A stretch of DNA of 64,000 bases. Source: Candidatus Methylomicrobium oryzae. Lineage in GTDB: Bacteria; Pseudomonadota; Gammaproteobacteria; Methylococcales; Methylomonadaceae. The stretch spans positions 71,447-135,446 of the forward strand of contig NZ_JAERVK010000015.1 in the NCBI RefSeq assembly GCF_016745425.1, in the 5' to 3' direction. Each line of letters begins with the position of its first letter. Position 1 is the stretch's first letter. The position numbers and the translations under genes are program-made. Below are positions 27,249 to 34,848 of this stretch, piece after piece. The notes beneath the pieces were generated by a model. It searched no databases. It was not told the DNA's origin and saw only the letters and a program-made list of their open reading frames with translations.

Positions 27249-27338
27249 TATACACCCCCACTGAAGTGGGGAAAATATTGCCGTTTTCGGCGCACCGACG
27301 TCATCCCGAGAAACACCCCTACTCATGTAGGGAAAGAC
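27249..27338 (-). CRISPR. Mini-array 1: two degenerate repeats and one spacer, between cas6e and cas7
   Basis: Two degenerate copies of the array repeat (27249-27276 and 27310-27338) flank one 33-base spacer. Both keep the ACACCCC start and the Cas6e hairpin but change the loop (TGAA and TCAT instead of GGGC). The second has a C-G pair replaced by T-A on both arms (CCCTAC with GTAGGG). Orientation is the same as the main array, so transcription of the cas operon would produce a crRNA-like guide whose 5' end is TCGGGATGACGTCGG. It lies 22 bases upstream of the cas7 start codon. Confidence 0.85.
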
Positions 27339-27374
27339 GCCCATGTAATTTAAATATCCATGACATTGTCTTTT

Positions 27375-27995
27375 TTAGATCGCCACGATTTGTAGCAAAC
27401 CAAAACCAAAGGCGCGGCCCCGGCCTATGCCTTGGCGAAAGCTTTGGTTGAAGTGTTCTCTGTCAATCACTTGCAATTCGCCTTTCAAGGTAGCGCTGCC
27501 GTGGGTGACGATTTGGTTGTCTTTTTTGAAGGTTTGCACGGCCATTTTTTCGATTTGCAGATTGATGGGATTAACCTTGAAACCCCAGGATGTTTCGGCG
27601 CGTTCGATAAACCAGTGAGTAATGGCCTCGCGGCCACGCACGGCAACGATTTTGCCGGTTTGTTTGTCGCGTCTGCCGGGATTGATGACCACTTCAAAGG
27701 CATAGCGCGAGTGTTGTAAGAAGGCTGCACTGATGGTTTTGCACTCAACTTCGCCATGGTCCGGCGCGAGGTTGGGTGGACGATTGGCCAACATCAAGAT
27801 TCGGCGGCTATTAAAGTCACCGCCTTTATCGGCATACAAAATGCCGCTGGGCAAACTGGCCTGTTTTTGCTGGTCGCTTCGGACATCGTCAAACAAATCA
27901 TAAACTACCCGATGCAATGAATAGGGATCGGTTATTTTCAGGGTTTTGACATCGTTCCTGGATAAGCGCAAGACGGCGGCGTACAGATTGGTCAT
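27375..27995 (-). CDS. cas6e: CRISPR RNA endonuclease Cas6e (CasE)
   Basis: A 206-residue Cas6e. It starts MTNLYAAVLRLSRNDVKTLK, has the catalytic-histidine region DPYSLHRVVYDLF and ends with the glycine-rich loop FRQGIGRGRAFGFGLLQI. The enzyme cuts each repeat hairpin to release crRNAs and stays bound to the 3' handle. GAGGTGGC precedes the ATG, which overlaps the end of cse2. In the usual I-E order cas6e follows cas5; here it lies before cas7. Confidence 0.95.
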   Translation of the reverse strand: MTNLYAAVLRLSRNDVKTLKITDPYSLHRVVYDLFDDVRSDQQKQASLPSGILYADKGGDFNSRRILMLANRPPNLAPDHGEVECKTISAAFLQHSRYAFEVVINPGRRDKQTGKIVAVRGREAITHWFIERAETSWGFKVNPINLQIEKMAVQTFKKDNQIVTHGSATLKGELQVIDREHFNQSFRQGIGRGRAFGFGLLQIVAI

Positions 27996-28513
27996 GCCAC
28001 CTCCTCGGTGTTGCTGCGCTGGTAAAAATCTTGCGCCCAGCGACTTTTGACGCGTTGCGGGTTACTATGGAAATACAGCAAATCGCTGAGCAATTGGTCA
28101 TAGTTCAAATTCAGTCCCGCTTTAGCCTCAATCAGACTGAATAATGGCCTGAGTATCCGGCAGACTTCGTCGACGGCTTCACAGGCTAGCAAGCGCCGGA
28201 GTTTGGCTTTGGCTTGATCATTGGCATTGCCGTCCTCGTAGCACAAGGCAATGGCGCGACCAATACCAATGTTGCCATTGTGTTCAGCCTTCGATTTGGC
28301 GATGGCCGCAGCGATGGTGGCATACGGTAGGCGCTCAAACTCTTTTTCCAGATCAATGTGGAACGCAGCCAGATGCTCCCAGCACTGGTATTCAGTATTA
28401 GGGTTGTCGGCCCGTTTCAATTTGGCGGCGATACCTCTGTCTTTTTGGCATTGCTCAATGGTGTATGTCACAAAAGCTTCTGATCTACTCGGTTTTTTTG
28501 CGTCATCGCTCAT
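27992..28513 (-). CDS. cse2: Cascade small subunit Cse2 (CasB)
   Basis: With the start at 28513 (MSDDAKKPSRSEAFVTYTIE), preceded by AAGAGG, the protein has 173 residues, the usual Cse2 size. The helical body contains LKRADNPNTEYQCWEHLAAF and a C-terminal DLLYFHSNPQRVKSRWAQDF. Cse2 dimers stabilise the displaced DNA strand in Cascade. Start and stop codons overlap those of cse1 and cas6e by four bases each, which indicates tight coupling. A longer frame to 28615 lies inside cse1 and is not used. Confidence 0.93.
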   Translation of the reverse strand: MSDDAKKPSRSEAFVTYTIEQCQKDRGIAAKLKRADNPNTEYQCWEHLAAFHIDLEKEFERLPYATIAAAIAKSKAEHNGNIGIGRAIALCYEDGNANDQAKAKLRRLLACEAVDEVCRILRPLFSLIEAKAGLNLNYDQLLSDLLYFHSNPQRVKSRWAQDFYQRSNTEEVA

Positions 28514-30018
28514 ACTGGAACCTCTTCTTTTTTGGTTTGGTCTTTCAGATATTTGCCTAGATTGGGCCGGTTTTTTGCCCAAGCGTCGAGTTGTCGGGCC
28601 GTGTCTCTGGGGCAAAAATGATCGTAGGCTTGATTGGCGAATCCGGCGAAGTGTTTGCGAAGTGCTTTGGCTTGCTCAGTGTCTTCACATACATTAACCA
28701 GGTCTTGAAATCTACGCTCGCACAGCTGCCAGAATAGGTTACTGGCTATTACCGCTTGCGCTTTACCTTCACTATTTTGAGTTTTGAAAAAATTCAAAGT
28801 GGCGCTATAGACGACTTTGGAGAGCTGCTCGAGTTCGGCCATTTCCAGTTTTAGGTTGGCGAACCACGTTTCACCCAACATCGTTTGCGGCAGCATAATG
28901 ACTGATTCTACGTAGTCATCGGTGCCTGAAACGTATTGCTCGCCGGCATTGCTGCTGACGCGTAACCCGCCAGACCAGATTCCCAGCGCGTTGACTTCTG
29001 CTCTAGCGCGGAGCAGGCCCAAGCGCAAGTGATAGCAATCAAACCCTTGTGTGCCGGTTTGAGTCACAAACCCTAATAATGCCGTCAAAAATCGCCAGGG
29101 TCTTTTTTCAGGATCGACCCAAATGGCTTTGGGATCTTTACCGGAAAAGTCTACCGAGACGCTGGGATCGACCATGTTGTCTTTGTAACCCAGATGGGCA
29201 ATGCCTTCGGAATAATGCAGCCCGTTTTCGACCAATAAACAAAAACGCGATAGCGGCAGCAATCGCCCCATCAAACTGTTTTGCAAAGCTTTGGCGATAT
29301 CGCAGGCTTCGCCGGCCGGCATTTTTTCCCACGGCGGAACACCCAGCCCACTGCTGTAAATCGGTAGTTGTTGCAAATGCTCACGAGTTAACAGGTTTAG
29401 CCAGAGGGTTTCAATAATCGATTGCCCCACGAGAAAACTGTGCAGAAAGCCCATAAAACCAATGGCCGCTCCTGGCTTACCGGTACTGGCTTTGCCTTTA
29501 TCGTTGCTTTTGCCCTTGTAGCCCGATGAGAGCACGATACTGTTATCGGTTTTTTTGCCGCCTAAACTAAAGCCCATCAACGTTAACAGCAATAGCGCTT
29601 TGTCGGCTTCCGATAACTGTTTTTCGATATGGCTCTGAGTTAATACTGTGGTATTGCCGGTGGCAATTTCGGCTAATACTGCGCCGAAGCTCTGAATATC
29701 AGCGGCCTGAATAGCCGGCATTTGCAAAAACGGCTGGTTACCATAAAGCCAAAAACGCTCATGCCATTGATCCAAATATGCCAAACTTTTTTTTGCCATG
29801 CCATCCGCGCCCAATGCCGCCCAGTCGTCATCGTCTTCAGGTGTGCAAGCAGCTTGAGCAATGGCCAACAGCAATTTAGTCAAGGCAATTTTCTGTACGG
29901 GATTGCCGCCTAAAGCGCGGTAGCCGCTATGGCTAAATAGCGCTTTCAAGCTGACTAGCCCAACATCTACAATGGGTATCCAGGGTTCGTCGATCAGGTT
30001 AAAACGTGCCTCAATCAT
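28510..30018 (-). CDS. cse1: Cascade large subunit Cse1 (CasA)
   Basis: A 502-residue Cse1 that begins MIEARFNLIDEPWIPIVDVG, the family hallmark. It recognises the PAM and recruits Cas3. The C-terminal four-helix bundle is present (LRKHFAGFANQAYDHFCPRD). I use the ATG at 30018; a TTG one codon earlier is possible. No strong ribosome site is seen. The upstream gap to cas3 is unusually long (329 bases) and holds a predicted promoter and mini-array 2. Confidence 0.95.
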   Translation of the reverse strand: MIEARFNLIDEPWIPIVDVGLVSLKALFSHSGYRALGGNPVQKIALTKLLLAIAQAACTPEDDDDWAALGADGMAKKSLAYLDQWHERFWLYGNQPFLQMPAIQAADIQSFGAVLAEIATGNTTVLTQSHIEKQLSEADKALLLLTLMGFSLGGKKTDNSIVLSSGYKGKSNDKGKASTGKPGAAIGFMGFLHSFLVGQSIIETLWLNLLTREHLQQLPIYSSGLGVPPWEKMPAGEACDIAKALQNSLMGRLLPLSRFCLLVENGLHYSEGIAHLGYKDNMVDPSVSVDFSGKDPKAIWVDPEKRPWRFLTALLGFVTQTGTQGFDCYHLRLGLLRARAEVNALGIWSGGLRVSSNAGEQYVSGTDDYVESVIMLPQTMLGETWFANLKLEMAELEQLSKVVYSATLNFFKTQNSEGKAQAVIASNLFWQLCERRFQDLVNVCEDTEQAKALRKHFAGFANQAYDHFCPRDTARQLDAWAKNRPNLGKYLKDQTKKEEVPV

Positions 30019-30100
30019 CAAATTATCTTTTGTAATTCTACTGTTTAAAGGGAACCTGGCCTTCCTTCGATGGAAGGGCCAGCTTAAGTTCGTCTATACA

Positions 30101-30190
30101 GAAACACCCCCACTAATGTGGGGAAAAACTTGCAAAAATTACTAAACAACCAAGTCTATCGGAAACACCTCCACATCAAGTGGAGAAAAT
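30101..30190 (-). CRISPR. Mini-array 2: two degenerate repeats and one spacer, between cas3 and cse1
   Basis: Two degenerate repeats (30101-30129 and 30162 to about 30190) flank a 32-base spacer, the same 61-base period as the main array. Both begin GAAACACC, keep the hairpin and change the loop (TAAT and ATCAA). The second has a compensated pair (CCTCCAC with GTGGAG). Read on the minus strand, the spacer starts CGATAGACTTGGTTGTTTAG; its first 12 bases match exactly, and 15 of its first 16 match, a site at 30315-30346 in the same intergenic region. Confidence 0.9.
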
Positions 30191-30313
30191 TTTGTCTTTC
30201 CAATTTCGACGCAAGGCAAAGCTGGATTTCACGCTGCGCCCGGCTGTTGGGATTTTAGGATTCGCTTTTCCGTAAGCGATTTAATGGCTTTGCTAAGTCG
30301 GAAGGACGGAATT

Positions 30314-30343
30314 ATTATAGATAAATTTTTACATCCAAGTCTA
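30314..30343 (-). promoter_or_regulatory. Predicted sigma-70 promoter for cse1 and mini-array 2
   Basis: On the minus strand TAGACT (30343-30338) and a perfect TATAAT (30319-30314) are separated by 18 bases. Transcription would begin near 30307, run through mini-array 2 and then into cse1. The whole promoter lies inside the site matched by the mini-array 2 spacer. Confidence 0.6.
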
Positions 30344-30346
30344 TCG
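30315..30346 (-). promoter_or_regulatory. Protospacer-like site matched by mini-array 2
   Basis: The minus strand reads CGATAGACTTGG followed by ATGTAAAAATTTATC. The first 12 bases equal the spacer seed; 21 of 32 match overall. AAA (30349-30347) occupies the PAM position, as at the cas7 site. The site begins one base after the cas3 stop codon and covers the -35 and -10 boxes. Confidence 0.75.
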
Positions 30347-30347
30347 T

Positions 30348-32903
30348 TTATTTTTTTATTGAAAGATAACCTAATTGTTGATCGTATTGAATCGTGTACT
30401 CTTCTGAGGCATCACCGCCATCCAAGCTAACGACGGTATCGCTATCCAAAACCCTGGCCACTCGCAATCGGAATCGGCTTTCGCCCTCATGTTTGCCCAG
30501 GTATATGTAGTCTTGCAGCCAGTCCAGACTTTTTAAATCCATGGCTTTAGGCGCCAAATAATCGGCAACTCGCACGGTATTCCGCAGCAGTTTGGCCGCC
30601 AACTCCCGGCGTTGCCATGGCGACAGGCCTTTACCCTTCTCTGGCAGCAGCGCGGTGGTATCGTCTAGGAAACGCACAAAACATCCGCCTTGCTGGGTAT
30701 CGAGGCGATAATTTTTGATCAGCAACACTTCTACGCTGTCTTGCGCGCTATAGCGGGTGCTGGCTTTTTCTTCGGGCAGGGTTTTGCCTGCTTTGGATAA
30801 TCCAAAGAGAGCCTGATTTCGCATCTCTTCTTTCTTCTTTTCAAGGGCGTTTAAATGGCTCAACATCGCGCCACCTTCGCCCCTGTCCATATAAGTCGCT
30901 TCAATGATTTCCCTGATTTGTCCGGGTACGGCAACCGTTCGCCGGTCTTGCCAGACTTCCAAGCTACGGCACAAGACATAAGGACTATAGATCTTAGCGG
31001 TTTGGCCAAACGCCTGTTCAGGGTTGTCAATAGCGCTGGCCAATTCCGGAACTAATAACCAGGTTTCGCATAGCGCTCCGGCAATTCGAACCGTTCCGCT
31101 GTGTCGCCATAAGCGGCCCATGCGCTGTAACAACATATCGCTGGGCGCAAAGCGGCTGATTAGAAAATCGGCATCAATATCCAGCGATTGCTCCAGAACC
31201 TGTGTCCCCACCAGAATGCGCCCACACTGCTGACGTTGTGGGCCGCCGTCTTTACCATACAGTCTGGTCCAATGCTCTTCGTTTTTTTCGCGATCCATTT
31301 TGAGAAAACGTGAATGCAATAAACCGCATTCAATTTTGGGTTCGCAGTCGCGGGCAGATAATGCTTGATAGATTCGCTGGGCTTCGGCCACGGTATTTTC
31401 TACCCATAACACCTGTTGACTTAATTCCGCGCGGCGCAAGGCTTCTTCAATCGCTTCGTCTTCATCATAGCAATGCTGAATGGCAATCGTGCAATCGGCA
31501 ATCTTGAGTACCGGTTGTTCGATCAAACAACCATTTTTCGGTAACGCCGAAATCAACGGGTAAGCCTCATTGGATGAGGCCGTGCCTAATAAAGCACTAC
31601 GGCGCTGTTGGGTCAGGGTTGCGCTGAGAATAATCACCGTACAATGCAATTCGCGCAATACCTTAACAAGTTCATCGAGCAAGGTGCCGGTGTAACTATC
31701 ATAGGAATGGACTTCGTCCAGTATCACCACTTTACCGGCCAGACCAAAGGTGCGCACAAAGCCATGCTTAACATTCATGACCGCCATAAGCGCTTGGTCG
31801 ATGGTACCGACGGCAAACGGCGCGAGAATGCCGCGCTTCGAGGCCTGAAACCAGGAACCACCCGGATTACCTTCTTTGCCCAATTCGGTTTTGAGCCAAG
31901 CATTGCCATGTAATAACAAGGGTTGTTGATGCGGACCTTCACCGACTAGGATGCGCTGCAAAAATTGACCCACACGTTCGTGAATTTTGTCGGAGGTCAG
32001 TTGCGTCGGTAGCGCAAAATACAAACCGGATGCTTGATGGGTTACAAGCAATTGGTAGGCGGCATACAGCGCCGCTTCGGTTTTGCCCAGCCCCATCGGC
32101 GCTTCCAATACATATACACCCGGTTGCTTGACTTGCTCAATAAAGTACTGTTGGGTATCACGAGGTTGCCAAGAAAAAATATCGGTAAAACGTAAGTCGG
32201 GTTTTAATATTGGTCGTACAAAACCAGCTTCATCAATGGCTTGTTCTATCTTTGGTTGCCAGTTTTCCGCTGGATCATTAAACAATGACCCAGAACCAAT
32301 CCAGTCGGAAACACTGGTAAATCCTGCCAGAATTCTGGCTTGGAGTTCATTCTGTACGGTTGGGAAATCGGTCTGTAGCGCGCTTTTTAAATCGGTGAGT
32401 AATTCTTCACGCCGTTGTTGCCATACGCTACCACCAAACACTTCATCGGTTGCCAAGTTGGCAACATTTGGTGAATAACCATGATGCTGGCCGAGAATTT
32501 CAGGGATGAATTTGCCAACTTTTAAGTATTTTGCCGTAGCCTGGCTGACGCCAGCATGACCACCCCATTGGTGTTCTATTTCTGGGTTAAAGCTTATTAA
32601 TTCAGGGGGTAAGTTATCTTTATAGGCATCAGTACCCTTATAAATTTTGGCCTGAAATGTTGGGCTGACTTTGCCGATATCGTGCGCTGCCGCAATCAGC
32701 TCTACCCCATTGGGAAATAATTCTGCAACCAGCCAATCCGGTAGCCGTGCGAGTAGTCCACGGGCTACTTCGCCAACAATATGGCAGTGGTTTAGTACCT
32801 GGCGCCCTGCTTTTTTCTCGCCGGTATTCGCTACATAGGTTTTGGCAAGGCATCGGGTTAAAGGAAGCGGTGGGCTAGCTTTAGTGGTTTCTTTACGGAA
32901 CAT
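30348..32903 (-). CDS. cas3: Cas3 nuclease-helicase
   Basis: An 851-residue fused HD nuclease and superfamily-2 helicase. HD motifs: the histidines near residue 40 (LNHCHIVGEV), His74-Asp75 in AAAHDIGKVS, EHQWGGHAG and LGQHHGYSP. Helicase motifs: LEAPMGLGKTEAALYAAYQL (Walker A), ILDEVHSYDSY (DEVH box), LSATLT, and the late arginine motif in LLQRMGRLWRH. Cas3 is recruited by Cascade at a full match and degrades the target strand. GAGG lies before the ATG at 32903. It is the first cas gene. Confidence 0.96.
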   Translation of the reverse strand: MFRKETTKASPPLPLTRCLAKTYVANTGEKKAGRQVLNHCHIVGEVARGLLARLPDWLVAELFPNGVELIAAAHDIGKVSPTFQAKIYKGTDAYKDNLPPELISFNPEIEHQWGGHAGVSQATAKYLKVGKFIPEILGQHHGYSPNVANLATDEVFGGSVWQQRREELLTDLKSALQTDFPTVQNELQARILAGFTSVSDWIGSGSLFNDPAENWQPKIEQAIDEAGFVRPILKPDLRFTDIFSWQPRDTQQYFIEQVKQPGVYVLEAPMGLGKTEAALYAAYQLLVTHQASGLYFALPTQLTSDKIHERVGQFLQRILVGEGPHQQPLLLHGNAWLKTELGKEGNPGGSWFQASKRGILAPFAVGTIDQALMAVMNVKHGFVRTFGLAGKVVILDEVHSYDSYTGTLLDELVKVLRELHCTVIILSATLTQQRRSALLGTASSNEAYPLISALPKNGCLIEQPVLKIADCTIAIQHCYDEDEAIEEALRRAELSQQVLWVENTVAEAQRIYQALSARDCEPKIECGLLHSRFLKMDREKNEEHWTRLYGKDGGPQRQQCGRILVGTQVLEQSLDIDADFLISRFAPSDMLLQRMGRLWRHSGTVRIAGALCETWLLVPELASAIDNPEQAFGQTAKIYSPYVLCRSLEVWQDRRTVAVPGQIREIIEATYMDRGEGGAMLSHLNALEKKKEEMRNQALFGLSKAGKTLPEEKASTRYSAQDSVEVLLIKNYRLDTQQGGCFVRFLDDTTALLPEKGKGLSPWQRRELAAKLLRNTVRVADYLAPKAMDLKSLDWLQDYIYLGKHEGESRFRLRVARVLDSDTVVSLDGGDASEEYTIQYDQQLGYLSIKK

Positions 32904-32944
32904 TAATCATTCCTCAATAAGTTAGAAATTATCTGGCCACCGCG

Positions 32945-33112
32945 TCAACTGCATTCCCAGCCAGCATCCAATAGCCTACAATGGCCGTTATCTTCGTCAG
33001 CGTCAAGCCAGGCCTCTAGCGCTACAAACCCTATGATCGGCACTACTGCGACGAACCTCCATGAAAGGCGTCGGGTATTGCATTCGCTGTTTGCCCTTCT
33101 GTGACATAACAC
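32945..33112 (-). CDS. Possible 55-residue cassette-encoded membrane peptide
   Basis: A frame from GTG at 33112 gives a single membrane segment (WRFVAVVPIIGFVALEAWLD) and ends with CRLLDAGWECS, similar in style to the Cys-rich C-terminus of the next small membrane protein (ACLDAGGRW). It begins within a few bases of an attC-like right end, the usual layout of integron cassettes. No ribosome site or known family supports it, so confidence is low. Confidence 0.3.
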   Translation of the reverse strand: MLCHRRANSECNTRRLSWRFVAVVPIIGFVALEAWLDADEDNGHCRLLDAGWECS

Positions 33113-33154
33113 GTCTGCGCAGACATGAAGGTAGCCTGGAGCATCTTGTTGGGC
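33104..33154 (-). other. Degenerate attC-like site
   Basis: On the minus strand GCCCAAC (33154-33148) and GTTATGT (33110-33104) bound a 51-base sequence with partial inverted symmetry (CAAGATGCTCCAG opposite CTGCGCAGACG). It follows the stop of the 104-residue membrane protein. The right core fails the GTTRRRY rule at one base, and the site is shorter than usual. Confidence 0.3.
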
Positions 33155-33159
33155 CTGCC

Positions 33160-33474
33160 TTACTCATGCGTACACCTCAATTTTCTTGCAACCCACCGCC
33201 CGCCTGCATCAAGGCAGGCATCCGAAGCGGGGAACTCCCGAATATGCGGAACGACCCAGAGCACAAGAGCGAGAATCAACCAACTCAGCCTAAATGTACT
33301 GCGCCGTGGCCACTTTCCTAACACAAAAAATGCCCCCATACCGGCGCTTAAGAATGCCAATGACCACGACAAGAAATTCCACGCGCTAAATAGCCATCCT
33401 TCCGAGTTTGAGGTAGGAGGCCCGCCGGATAGCCAGGCTCGATAGGCCGCGCCATTCAAATAGAGTATAAACAT
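33160..33474 (-). CDS. Small membrane protein, three predicted TM segments, cassette-like
   Basis: From the ATG at 33474 the protein has 104 residues, with hydrophobic segments at about 1-15, 30-55 and 65-82 and a soluble end DACLDAGGRWVARKLRC. I know of no function. This 'CLDAGGRW' ending is common among small hypothetical membrane proteins carried in cassette arrays. The start lies ten bases after an attC-like right end. Confidence 0.5.
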   Translation of the reverse strand: MFILYLNGAAYRAWLSGGPPTSNSEGWLFSAWNFLSWSLAFLSAGMGAFFVLGKWPRRSTFRLSWLILALVLWVVPHIREFPASDACLDAGGRWVARKLRCTHE

Positions 33475-33483
33475 CCCAATCCC

Positions 33484-33558
33484 GGCCAACAGCAGAAGCT
33501 ACCGACAGACTAGGTTCAAGGCGCGCATTGAAAGGCCCACCGGCCAGCGCAGTTATGT
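33484..33558 (-). other. Degenerate attC-like site
   Basis: On the minus strand ACATAAC contains the stop codon of the DUF3806 gene, and GTTGGCC lies 75 bases on, ten bases before the next start codon. The layout is that of an integron cassette joint, but the right core deviates from GTTRRRY at one base and the inner arms pair poorly. Confidence 0.4.
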
Positions 33559-33975
33559 CAACGGTTGTTTGAGTGCATTGATTTTTGCACAGGCATTTTC
33601 AAATAAATTGAAAACATTCACTTCCTCATCGTTTTCGATGCGTTTTGATAGGGAAGTGAGGGGGAACGTCATAATTGACGTCCCTTCTACGATCAGCGCT
33701 GGGTCACGGCCATATTCATCCTCAACGATAACCCACTTCAAACCGAGTTTCTGCGCCAGAGCGTCACCGAACGTAATTCCGAGGCATTGGAGCTTTACCG
33801 TTTCGTTAGGTTCTATCCATTGGTTCTTGAGTATGGTGTCTAGCAAAACCAGCTTCCCTTCTAAGCTCTGATATTTATCTTCTGATTCTGGTGGATAATG
33901 TTCGCGCACCCATTTCCTTTGGGCCTCAAGCCTCGCGTAATCTTCTGGCGATAGCGCTTCTACTTTCTGTTTCAT
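33553..33975 (-). CDS. DUF3806-family protein
   Basis: From the ATG at 33975 (MKQKVEALSPEDYARLEAQR), preceded by AGGGAG, the product has 140 residues. The C-terminal part, with LKWVIVEDEYGRDPALIVEG and then FPLTSLSKRIENDEEVNV, matches DUF3806. It is a soluble protein of unknown function of the kind often found in mobile cassettes. The stop codon TAA lies inside an attC-like left core. Confidence 0.7.
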   Translation of the reverse strand: MKQKVEALSPEDYARLEAQRKWVREHYPPESEDKYQSLEGKLVLLDTILKNQWIEPNETVKLQCLGITFGDALAQKLGLKWVIVEDEYGRDPALIVEGTSIMTFPLTSLSKRIENDEEVNVFNLFENACAKINALKQPLT

Positions 33976-34058
33976 CTCCCTGCGGTCCTTAATTGGCGTA
34001 AAAATGAAGATCAGCCGCAGCCGTCGGCCATCGGCTGGAGCGAATGGCAAGCCCGCGC

Positions 34059-34481
34059 TCAAATGCAGTAGACATGCGGCCCCTCTGCTCCGCTCGCCCA
34101 CCATGCTTCCATTTCAGGGAAGCAAGAAATAACTTGTTCTACAACTTCCTCCGGTGCGTACTTCAACCGCCCGGTTTTTATGACTTCCCGCAGTGGCTTC
34201 CTGAGGTTGAACCAACAGCTCAAAGAGCCCCCTCGCTTGCGTTGAAGGCGACCCTGTTTCGTCCTCGAACCGACTAATGTCGCTTCGGCCTGACTGAAAT
34301 TGAGTACAAAGTAGGGGCGGTGATACTTATCCCATTGAATCTCAAAGACGTATGTTGCTTCTCCGGTATCCTTGCGGAATTCTGTGAAGAGTGAATTTGT
34401 TGACTTAATGCGCGCGAACCCGCGGGACTCTGCAAATGGGTAGAACCTCTGTTTGACGGCTTCACGAAGCGGATTGGGCAT
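34059..34481 (-). CDS. Uncharacterised cassette-type protein (distantly DUF4304-like)
   Basis: From the ATG at 34481 (MPNPLREAVKQRFYPFAESR) the protein has 140 residues. The pattern of an N-terminal helix, a strand pair (TYVFEIQWDKYHRPYFVLNF) and a Trp-rich C-terminus recalls DUF4304 proteins, but the match is weak. The start lies a few bases after the degenerate attC at 34487-34578. No function is known. Confidence 0.55.
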   Translation of the reverse strand: MPNPLREAVKQRFYPFAESRGFARIKSTNSLFTEFRKDTGEATYVFEIQWDKYHRPYFVLNFSQAEATLVGSRTKQGRLQRKRGGSLSCWFNLRKPLREVIKTGRLKYAPEEVVEQVISCFPEMEAWWASGAEGPHVYCI

Positions 34482-34486
34482 AGCAT

Positions 34487-34578
34487 GCTCTAAGGCAAAT
34501 AAAGGATGCGCCGCTTGCAGATGAGCCAAGGCAGAGCCGAATTGATTTCACCACGTCGGCTCCACTGTTTTGTTAGAG
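34487..34578 (-). other. Degenerate attC-like site
   Basis: On the minus strand CTCTAAC follows the DUF4375 frame and CTTAGAGC ends the site 92 bases on, just before the next start codon. Inner arms GGAGCCGACG and CGGCTCTG can pair with other parts of the site. One core base deviates on each side, so the site may be inactive. Confidence 0.4.
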
Positions 34579-34826
34579 GTCATGGCCGCCTCCTCAAATG
34601 CCTTAGCAGACCTAAGGGCTCCAACAGCTTCATAGGCTTTTACAAAGTCCTTTATGTCAGGCTCGATATTAAAGGGGACGCCAAAGAAATATTCGAATCC
34701 GCCATTGTCAATTATGCCTTGGGCAGTCGTGAGCATTACGGCTACCTTATGGGAAAAGGGCGATTGGATCGGATCAAAGCCGTTTTTGACTATACGATCT
34801 ACAGTCGCGTCAATCAGGTCGTCCAT
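34548..34826 (-). CDS. DUF4375 (DMP19-like) protein, short
   Basis: A 92-residue frame with the signature TTAQGIIDNGGFEYFFGVPF and VKAYEAVGALRSAKAFEEAA of the DUF4375 family. Family members are commonly longer, so the N-terminus may be truncated; the dispersed 232-base repeat begins only 23 bases upstream of the start. The last residues (SNKTVEPTW) run into the attC-like site. Confidence 0.55.
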   Translation of the reverse strand: MDDLIDATVDRIVKNGFDPIQSPFSHKVAVMLTTAQGIIDNGGFEYFFGVPFNIEPDIKDFVKAYEAVGALRSAKAFEEAAMTSNKTVEPTW

Positions 34827-34848
34827 ATGTGTAATTTAGTAATTAAAT

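Noticed and set aside
27277..27309. Mismatches between mini-array 1 spacer and cas7 at positions 4, 10, 16, 22 and 28, exactly every six bases
   Set aside because: Type I-E guides do leave every sixth base unpaired, but the phase does not agree with the known positions (6, 12, 18, 24, 30, or one more with 33-base numbering). Third-codon-position divergence explains the spacing.
33020..33060. CTATGATCGGCAC resembles the missing tyrosine region (YDRH) of the recombinase broken at 22345
   Set aside because: The similarity is only about 12 bases, the expected RPEDSP continuation is absent, and the opposite strand gives a better frame for a small membrane peptide.
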